Positions 56,146-64,000 of a stretch of DNA of 64,000 nucleotides are shown here, one piece after another. The notes under the pieces are model-generated. The model did no database searches and was not told the DNA's origin. It saw only the letters and a program-made list of their open reading frames with translations. Source of the DNA: Enterobacter cloacae (GTDB lineage: Bacteria > Pseudomonadota > Gammaproteobacteria > Enterobacterales > Enterobacteriaceae); the NCBI RefSeq assembly GCF_011078175.1, contig NZ_JAALCJ010000003.1, positions 434,001-498,000 on the forward strand, given 5' to 3'. The first letter of the stretch is position 1. The number at the start of each line of letters is the position of its first letter. The translations under genes and the position numbers were made by a program.

Positions 56146-57309
56146 ATGGATTTTTCAGTGCTGGAACCCCATCTTTTCCGCAATGCGCATCTTTACGCGC
56201 CGGAGGATCGGGGCCGTTGCGATCTGCTGATTGCCGGGGGAAAAATCATCGCAGTCGAAAAAACGGGCCACGCCACAACGAGGCCAGACTGTCCTGAAAG
56301 CGATCTCGCCGGAGCGGTGGTTTGTCCGGGGTTTATCGATCAGCATGTACACCTGATTGGCGGCGGCGGCGAAGCCGGTCCCCATACCCGAACGCCAGAG
56401 GTGCGATTGTCTGCGCTGGTGGCGGCTGGTATCACCTCCGTTGTTGGCCTGCTGGGCACCGACGGCGTGACCCGCCATCCCGAGTCGCTGCTGGCGAAAA
56501 CGCGGGCGCTTGAGCATGAAGGGATCAGCGCGTGGATGCTGACAGGCGCATATGGCCTGCCTTCTCCGACGATTACCGGCAGTATCGAAAAAGATGTTGC
56601 GCTAATTGATAAAATCATTGGCGTGAAATGCGCGATTTCCGACCATCGCTCTTCCGCACCGGCAGATGACCAGCTCGCGAATATGGCCGCCCAGTCACGC
56701 GTCGGCGGGCTGCTGGGTGCCAAAGCGGGTATCTCCGTTTTTCACCTCGGCAACAGCCCGAAGCTGCTGGAGCCGCTGCTTAATATCCTGAATAACGCCG
56801 ACGTGCCCCGCACGAAGCTGCTGCCAACCCACGTCAACCGCGCCCAGGCACTGTTCCTCGCCGCACTGGACTATGCCCGCGAAGGGGGATACATCGACAT
56901 CACCACCAGCATCAGCGAGCCTGTTGATGCCGCCACCGCCATCGCGACGGCCCGTGAAGCGCAGGTGCCGTTTAACCGGCTCACGCTCAGCTCGGATGGC
57001 AACGGCAGCCAGCCGAATTTTGACGCAAACGGTAATCTTGTTGGCATTGGCGTGGCGGGCTTCGACTCTCTGCTCGAAACCCTACAGCAACTGGTCAGCC
57101 AGCACCACCTGCCGCTTGAAGAGGCGCTTCTGCCGTTTACGCGCAACGTGGCGGAGTTTCTCGGGCTGGAGCATAAGGGTCGAATCGCGCCCGGATGCGA
57201 TGCCGATTTTCTGGTGATGACGGACGATCTGAAGATACGTGAGGTCTGGGCGAAAGGCCGCCAGATGGTGCGTGAAGGAGTTGTGTGCGTGAAAGGCACG
57301 TTTGAGTAG
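56146..57309 (+). CDS. iadA: Isoaspartyl dipeptidase IadA
   Basis: 387 residues (E. coli 390) of the amidohydrolase superfamily. The binuclear zinc site is complete: His67 and His69 (DQHVHL), carboxylated Lys161 (IIGVKCAI), His200, His229 and catalytic Asp284 (SSDGNG). It cleaves beta-aspartyl dipeptides arising from protein ageing. It is the last gene of yjiH-yjiG-iadA, which K-12 carries near 98 min; here it stands where K-12 has yjeJ. Confidence 0.95.
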   Translation: MDFSVLEPHLFRNAHLYAPEDRGRCDLLIAGGKIIAVEKTGHATTRPDCPESDLAGAVVCPGFIDQHVHLIGGGGEAGPHTRTPEVRLSALVAAGITSVVGLLGTDGVTRHPESLLAKTRALEHEGISAWMLTGAYGLPSPTITGSIEKDVALIDKIIGVKCAISDHRSSAPADDQLANMAAQSRVGGLLGAKAGISVFHLGNSPKLLEPLLNILNNADVPRTKLLPTHVNRAQALFLAALDYAREGGYIDITTSISEPVDAATAIATAREAQVPFNRLTLSSDGNGSQPNFDANGNLVGIGVAGFDSLLETLQQLVSQHHLPLEEALLPFTRNVAEFLGLEHKGRIAPGCDADFLVMTDDLKIREVWAKGRQMVREGVVCVKGTFE

Positions 57310-57314
57310 AAGAC

Positions 57315-57347
57315 AATAAAAAACCCCGGGCGTTGCGGCCCGGGGTT
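57315..57347 (-). terminator. Terminator of groSL (shared with iadA)
   Basis: AACCCCGGGC (57322-57331) and GCCCGGGGTT (57338-57347) with a 6-nt loop, followed on the minus strand by TTTTTATTG. It ends groS-groL and may also end iadA from the other side. Confidence 0.92.
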
Positions 57348-57374
57348 CGTTCTGAGCGGTTCAGAACAACATGA

Positions 57375-59033
<1,659 letters not shown>

Positions 59034-59060
59034 TCAAATTCGTACAGTTTCGTGCGTAAA

Positions 59061-59463
<403 letters not shown>

Positions 59464-59532
59464 GGGTAATCGAAAAAAAATTTGCGAAAGTGTTACCATC
59501 CCCTCTCTTTTGATGGTGGCGGGATGAGGTAA

Positions 59533-60780
59533 ATGAGTGGACTCAGGCAGGAGTTGGGGCTGGCGCAGGGCATTGGCTTACTCTCAACGTCTTTGTTAGG
59601 CACGGGGGTATTTGCGGTTCCCGCGCTGGCGGCGTTGGTTGCCGGCAATAACAGTCTTTGGGCATGGCCGGTACTGATCGTGCTGGTGTTTCCGGTGGCG
59701 ATTGTGTTTGCCATCCTCGGGCGGCACTTCCCCAGCGCAGGCGGCGTAGCGCATTTTGTCGGCATGGCGTTTGGGCCGCGAATGGAACGCGTCACCGGCT
59801 GGCTATTTTTGTCGGTGATACCCGTTGGCCTTCCGGCTGCCCTGCATATCGCGACCGGCTTCGGACAGGCGCTGTTTGGCTGGCACGATGAACAGCTGCT
59901 GCTGGCTGAACTCGGTACGCTGGCGATTGTGTGGTGGGTTGGCTCACGCGGGGCCAGTTCCAGCGCCAATCTGCAAACGCTGGTCGCCGTGTTAATTGTC
60001 GCGCTGATCGTCGCCATCTGGTTTGCGGGTGACATTAGCGTGGCGGATATCCCTTTCCCGGCGATTAACGGCATCGACCATACACAGCTTTTTGCTGCGC
60101 TATCCGTCATGTTCTGGTGTTTCGTCGGCCTGGAGGCGTTCGCTCATCTGGCATCCGAGTTCAAACAGCCCGAGCGTGATTTCCCCCGCGCCCTGATGAT
60201 TGGCCTGCTGCTGGCGGGCACCGTGTACTGGGCCTGTACCGTACTGGTGCTTCACTTCAACGCGTTCGGTGAAGAGAAAGCCGCCGCTGCGTCGCTGCCG
60301 GGCATCGTGGTGCAGCTGTTTGGCGTGAAAGCCCTGTGGGTAGCCTGCGTGATTGGCTATCTCGCCTGCTTTGCCAGCCTCAACATCTATATTCAGAGCT
60401 TCGCCCGGCTGGTGTGGTCTCAGGCACTTTATAAACCGGGTAGCCCCCTCTCACGCCTGTCAAAGCGTCAGCTTCCGGTGAATGCGCTGAATACCGTACT
60501 GGGCTGCTGCGTAGTGAGTTCCCTGGCCATTTATCTCCTCGGCATCAACCTTGACGCGCTGATTGTCTACGCCAACGGTATTTTCATCATGATCTACCTG
60601 CTGTGCATGCTGGCGGGCTGTCGTTTGCTGAGAGGACGCTTTAAGGCGCTGGCGGCCGTAGGGTGTGTCCTGTGCCTGCTGCTGCTGGCAATGGTGGGGT
60701 GGAAAAGTGTGTACGCCATTGTCATGCTGGCGGGGCTGTGGGTGTTTTTACCGAAGCGGGAAAACCCGCAGGCCCGGTGA
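59533..60780 (+). CDS. yjeH: L-methionine/branched-chain amino acid exporter YjeH
   Basis: 415 residues (E. coli 418), APC superfamily, about twelve helices. GIGLLSTSLLGTGVFAVPAL is the first helix; FWCFVGLEAFAHLASEFKQP is the conserved loop after helix 6. E. coli YjeH exports methionine and branched-chain amino acids. The ATG at 59533 has GATGAGG upstream. It is divergent from groS; its TGA lies inside a hairpin shared with fxsA. Confidence 0.94.
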   Translation: MSGLRQELGLAQGIGLLSTSLLGTGVFAVPALAALVAGNNSLWAWPVLIVLVFPVAIVFAILGRHFPSAGGVAHFVGMAFGPRMERVTGWLFLSVIPVGLPAALHIATGFGQALFGWHDEQLLLAELGTLAIVWWVGSRGASSSANLQTLVAVLIVALIVAIWFAGDISVADIPFPAINGIDHTQLFAALSVMFWCFVGLEAFAHLASEFKQPERDFPRALMIGLLLAGTVYWACTVLVLHFNAFGEEKAAAASLPGIVVQLFGVKALWVACVIGYLACFASLNIYIQSFARLVWSQALYKPGSPLSRLSKRQLPVNALNTVLGCCVVSSLAIYLLGINLDALIVYANGIFIMIYLLCMLAGCRLLRGRFKALAAVGCVLCLLLLAMVGWKSVYAIVMLAGLWVFLPKRENPQAR

Positions 60781-60796
60781 GTGAGCCCACCGGGCC
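60771..60796. terminator. Dyad between convergent yjeH and fxsA
   Basis: GGCCCGGTG (60771-60779) and CACCGGGCC (60788-60796) pair perfectly with an 8-nt loop. The yjeH stop codon (60778-60780) overlaps the stem. There is no T tract, so it may stabilise both 3' ends rather than terminate. Confidence 0.6.
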
Positions 60797-60802
60797 AGAA
60801 AC

Positions 60803-61273
60803 TCACCGATCGTCTTTATGATCTAACCGGTCGCGCTGGTCATCCTTACGCTGGTACTCTCCTTCGAAGGTATCACCTGGCCCCGTACTAAAACCACCGC
60901 CCGGCATGCGGCTAAAACGCAGGTGCGGCAGCAGCTTCATGGTCAGATGTTTTTGCACCGGCGGCAGAAGCAGTAAAAGGCCGAGGAAGTCGGTAAAGAA
61001 GCCAGGCAGAATCAGCAGCAAACCCGCAATAATCAGCGATACGCTTTTGATCATCTCGGCTGCCGGGCTTTCGCCTGCGGCCATTTTCTGCTGCATTAAC
61101 AGGAAATTTTTGAAACCCTGATTGCGCACCAGCGACATGCCGATGACGGAGGTGAAGATCACCAGAATCAGCGTCAGCAGGACGCCCAGCACATGGGCAA
61201 CCTGGATGAAAATCGAAATCTCAATGTAAACATAAAGAAAGAAAGCAATAAATGGTATCCAGCGCACTGGCAT
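60803..61273 (-). CDS. fxsA: FxsA membrane protein
   Basis: 156 residues (E. coli FxsA 158), a cytoplasmic-membrane protein with about four hydrophobic segments in the first 110 residues (FIAFFLYVYIEISIFIQVAH, LILVIFTSVIGMSLV, VSLIIAGLLLILPGFFTDFL). The C-terminal tail is hydrophilic. Overproduction in E. coli prevents F-plasmid exclusion of phage T7; the normal role is unknown. Divergent from aspA. Confidence 0.94.
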   Translation of the reverse strand: MPVRWIPFIAFFLYVYIEISIFIQVAHVLGVLLTLILVIFTSVIGMSLVRNQGFKNFLLMQQKMAAGESPAAEMIKSVSLIIAGLLLILPGFFTDFLGLLLLLPPVQKHLTMKLLPHLRFSRMPGGGFSTGPGDTFEGEYQRKDDQRDRLDHKDDR

Positions 61274-61400
61274 CTCCTGTGTGGCAGGTGCCTTCTGGCC
61301 CCTGACTGAATGTGTTCGCGAAGCGCGTAGATAAGAAGTGGCGACGGTTAGCCAAAATTCAATCGGTTTGCACGGATATTTTTTCTGGAAATATTAAAGC

Positions 61401-61416
61401 GGTGACATATTTCACA
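61401..61416. promoter_or_regulatory. CRP-type site upstream of aspA
   Basis: GGTGA-N6-TCACA (61401-61416) differs from TGTGA-N6-TCACA at one position. It lies in the 329-bp fxsA-aspA gap, about 190 bp before aspA. E. coli aspA is CRP-activated. The remaining gap is AT-rich, with nothing else I can name. Confidence 0.6.
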
Positions 61417-61602
61417 GATTAATAATTATCATGAAATTGGGTCGATAATAAGTGATCCAGCTTACGGCAATTCGCTATCATCAGCATATGATCTCGAACA
61501 TCTGGCCGATTGAGGGAATAATCGTCGGTCATAAAATATTCAAAACCACATATATACTGTGTGTTTAGTACAATCCATCGGCAGCTTGAAAAGAAGGTTC
61601 AC

Positions 61603-63039
61603 ATGTTAAACAACATTCGTATCGAAGAAGATTTGTTGGGTACCAGGGAAGTTCCAGCGGATGCCTACTATGGTGTTCACACTCTGAGAGCGATTGAAAA
61701 CTTCTACATCAGCAACAGCAAAATCAGCGACATCCCTGAATTTGTACGTGGCATGGTGATGGTAAAAAAAGCCGCGGCTCTGGCGAACAAAGAGCTGCAA
61801 ACCATTCCTAAAAGCGCTGCAAATGCGATTATCGCCGCGTGCGATGAGGTGCTGAACAACGGCAAATGCATGGATCAGTTCCCGGTTGACGTCTATCAGG
61901 GCGGCGCGGGCACCTCTGTTAACATGAATACCAACGAAGTACTGGCAAACATCGGCCTGGAGCTGATGGGTCATCAGAAAGGTGAATACCAGTACCTGAA
62001 CCCGAACGACCACGTTAACAAATGTCAGTCCACCAACGACGCCTACCCAACCGGCTTCCGCATCGCGGTGTATGCCTCTGTCGTTAAACTGGTCGACGCG
62101 ATTAATCAGTTGGGCGATGGCTTCCAGCGTAAAGCCGTTGAGTTCCAGGACATCCTGAAAATGGGCCGTACCCAGTTGCAGGACGCGGTGCCAATGACCC
62201 TTGGACAGGAATTCCACGCATTTAACGTGCTGCTGAATGAAGAGACGAAAAACCTGCTGCGCACGTCCGAACTGCTGCTGGAAGTGAACCTGGGCGCAAC
62301 CGCCATCGGTACACGCCTGAACACGCCAGATGGCTATCAGCAGCTGGCAGTACAAAAGCTGGCTGAAGTGTCCAACCTGCCGGTTGTGCCTGCGGAAGAC
62401 CTGATTGAAGCCACCTCAGACTGCGGCGCCTACGTGATGGTGCACAGTGCATTGAAACGTCTGGCGGTGAAACTGTCTAAAATCTGTAACGACCTGCGCC
62501 TGCTCTCCTCCGGTCCGCGCGCTGGTCTGAATGAAATCAATCTGCCAGAGTTGCAGGCGGGTTCATCCATCATGCCAGCTAAAGTGAACCCGGTGGTGCC
62601 GGAAGTGGTGAACCAGGTTTGCTTCAAGGTTATTGGTAACGACACGACCGTCACCATGGCCTCCGAAGCCGGTCAGCTTCAGCTGAACGTGATGGAGCCG
62701 GTGATTGGCCAGGCGATGTTTGAATCTATCCATATTCTGACCAACGCCTGCTACAACCTGCTGGAAAAATGCATTAACGGCATCACCGCGAACAAAGAAG
62801 TGTGTGAAGGCTACGTCTACAACTCCATCGGCATCGTCACCTACCTCAACCCGTTCATCGGCCACCACAACGGCGACATCGTCGGGAAGATTTGTGCCGA
62901 AACCGGTAAGAGCGTGCGTGAGGTGGTTCTCGAGCGAGGATTGTTGACCGAAGCCGAACTGGACGATATCTTCTCCGCCCAGAACCTGATGCACCCGGCA
63001 TATAAAGCGAAACGATATACCGATGAAAGCGAACAGTAA
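61603..63039 (+). CDS. aspA: Aspartate ammonia-lyase
   Basis: 478 residues, equal to E. coli AspA. It converts L-aspartate to fumarate and ammonia. The superfamily signature [11 protein letters not shown] is intact (active-site loop), as are [15 protein letters not shown] and [17 protein letters not shown] chose ATG 61603 ([20 protein letters not shown]), with GAAGG upstream; an in-frame ATG 42 nt earlier lacks homology. dcuA follows after a strong terminator. Confidence 0.97.
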   Translation: MLNNIRIEEDLLGTREVPADAYYGVHTLRAIENFYISNSKISDIPEFVRGMVMVKKAAALANKELQTIPKSAANAIIAACDEVLNNGKCMDQFPVDVYQGGAGTSVNMNTNEVLANIGLELMGHQKGEYQYLNPNDHVNKCQSTNDAYPTGFRIAVYASVVKLVDAINQLGDGFQRKAVEFQDILKMGRTQLQDAVPMTLGQEFHAFNVLLNEETKNLLRTSELLLEVNLGATAIGTRLNTPDGYQQLAVQKLAEVSNLPVVPAEDLIEATSDCGAYVMVHSALKRLAVKLSKICNDLRLLSSGPRAGLNEINLPELQAGSSIMPAKVNPVVPEVVNQVCFKVIGNDTTVTMASEAGQLQLNVMEPVIGQAMFESIHILTNACYNLLEKCINGITANKEVCEGYVYNSIGIVTYLNPFIGHHNGDIVGKICAETGKSVREVVLERGLLTEAELDDIFSAQNLMHPAYKAKRYTDESEQ

Positions 63040-63059
63040 CCGTTCAGGCTAAGCTTCCG

Positions 63060-63090
63060 AAAGGCACGTCACTTGTGACGTGCCTTTTTT
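63060..63090 (+). terminator. Terminator between aspA and dcuA
   Basis: AAAGGCACGTCAC (63060-63072) and GTGACGTGCCTTT (63075-63087) pair perfectly with a 2-nt gap, followed by TTT. It is 21 bp past the aspA stop; dcuA would need its own promoter or read-through. Confidence 0.93.
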
Positions 63091-63155
63091 CTTTATGGGC
63101 GTTACCAAAACACAACAATTCAATATCAACTTGTTAATGAGCAAGGCAGGTCTTT

Positions 63156-64000
63156 ATGTTTGGAGCAGAACTCGTCATCGTCCTGTTGGCGATTTATTTG
63201 GGCGCACGACTCGGGGGTATCGGCATCGGTTTTGCTGGCGGTCTCGGGGTGCTTGTACTTACCCTGATCTTTCAGATTAAACCCGGCGCAATCCCTTTTG
63301 ACGTTATCGAAATCATCATGGCGGTTATTGCTGCTATTGCGGCCATGCAGGTCGCAGGCGGGATGGACTACCTGGTGAGCCTGGCGGAGCGTATGCTGCG
63401 TCGCCATCCGAAATACATCACCTTCCTTGCCCCGCTGGTGACCTGGTTTATGACCATTCTCGCCGGTACTGGCCATACTGCTTTCTCCACGCTGCCGGTA
63501 ATCACCGAAGTGGCGAAAGAGCAGGGTATTCGCCCGTCTCGCCCTCTTTCTATTGCCGTGGTGGCCTCCCAGATTGCGATTACCGCCTCGCCCATTTCCG
63601 CAGCCGTGGTCTTCTTCGCGGGTATCCTTGAGCCGATGGGCGTAAGCTACCTGACGCTGCTGGCGATCTGTATTCCGGTCACGCTGATTGCGGTAATGAT
63701 CACCGCCGTGCTATGTAACTTCCTCGGCGCCGAGCTGAAAGACGATCCGGTTTATCAGGAGCGTCTGGCAAAAGGTGAAGTGAGCCTGCGCGGTAGCCAG
63801 GTCTTCGCGCTGAAGCCGCATGCAAAACGCTCCGTGCTGCTGTTCCTGATTGGTATCGTCGCCGTGATGTTCTACGCGACCGCCATCAGCGACACGGTAG
63901 GCCTGATCCAGAACCCGGTTCTGCCGCGTAACGAAGCCATTGTGGTATTTATGCTGACCATCGCAACGCTGATTAGCATCACCTGTAAAATCGACACCAG
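63156..64000 (+). CDS. dcuA: Anaerobic C4-dicarboxylate transporter DcuA (N-terminal part)
   Basis: The first 281 residues (of about 433 in E. coli) are visible; the gene runs off the right edge. It starts MFGAELVIVLLAIYLGARLG (one residue shorter than E. coli) and contains GIGIGFAGGLGVLVLTLIFQ and AGTGHTAFSTLPVITEVAKE, conserved in Dcu carriers. DcuA exchanges fumarate, aspartate and succinate across the inner membrane. It follows aspA as in E. coli. Confidence 0.96.
   Translation, partial: MFGAELVIVLLAIYLGARLGGIGIGFAGGLGVLVLTLIFQIKPGAIPFDVIEIIMAVIAAIAAMQVAGGMDYLVSLAERMLRRHPKYITFLAPLVTWFMTILAGTGHTAFSTLPVITEVAKEQGIRPSRPLSIAVVASQIAITASPISAAVVFFAGILEPMGVSYLTLLAICIPVTLIAVMITAVLCNFLGAELKDDPVYQERLAKGEVSLRGSQVFALKPHAKRSVLLFLIGIVAVMFYATAISDTVGLIQNPVLPRNEAIVVFMLTIATLISITCKIDT

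Overview
The window is a chromosomal segment of an Enterobacteriaceae genome, most likely Enterobacter (cloacae complex or a close relative). Nearly every protein matches its Escherichia coli K-12 counterpart closely in length and sequence, and gene order follows the E. coli 92-95 min region (fklB ... dcuA) read in reverse. The genus inference rests mainly on a LysR-type ampR divergent from a class C beta-lactamase gene of the ACT/MIR type between frdD and blc, plus ecnR beside the entericidin genes. No prophage, insertion sequence, CRISPR array, integron or plasmid feature was seen. This is backbone with small accessory replacements, and I did not find a clearly undescribed multi-gene system.

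Layout. 1-4.5 kb: partial fklB, ytfB, a DMT-family exporter, and the ribosomal operon rpsF-priB-rpsR-rplI with its S6:S18-type leader. 4.5-11.3 kb: the L-ascorbate regulon, ulaABCDEF (minus) divergent from ulaG (plus), then ulaR; two matching composite operators flank the divergent gap. 11.2-18.1 kb: yjfP, the DUF1471 proteins BsmA and YjfN, then a lineage-variable block (Cache chemoreceptor, aidB, MHS-type MFS transporter) where K-12 has yjfIJKLMC. 18.1-33.9 kb: nsrR-rnr-rlmB, purA, and the cluster nnr-tsaE-amiB-mutL-miaA-hfq-hflX-hflK-hflC-yjeT, all on the minus strand.

33.9-44.7 kb: queG, a DnaA-box cluster at the position of datA, three tandem tRNA-Gly(GCC) genes, orn, rsgA, psd-mscM, yjeM and epmA. 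45-51.4 kb: frdABCD, ampR/ampC, blc, and gdx (sugE) behind a guanidine-II riboswitch. 51.6-57.3 kb: ecnR, the entericidin genes ecnA and ecnB, efp and epmB, yjeI, and a yjiH-yjiG-iadA cassette that K-12 carries elsewhere. 57.3-64 kb: groS-groL with a sigma-32 promoter, yjeH, fxsA, aspA and partial dcuA.

Functional links: the ula genes take up and catabolise ascorbate to D-xylulose 5-phosphate. epmA and epmB modify EF-P, encoded by efp. aspA with dcuA supplies fumarate and exchanges C4-dicarboxylates for the anaerobic respiration carried out by frdABCD. REP-like palindromes and CCCTCTCC-type repeats punctuate the intergenic gaps. Several convergent pairs share overlapping stop codons.
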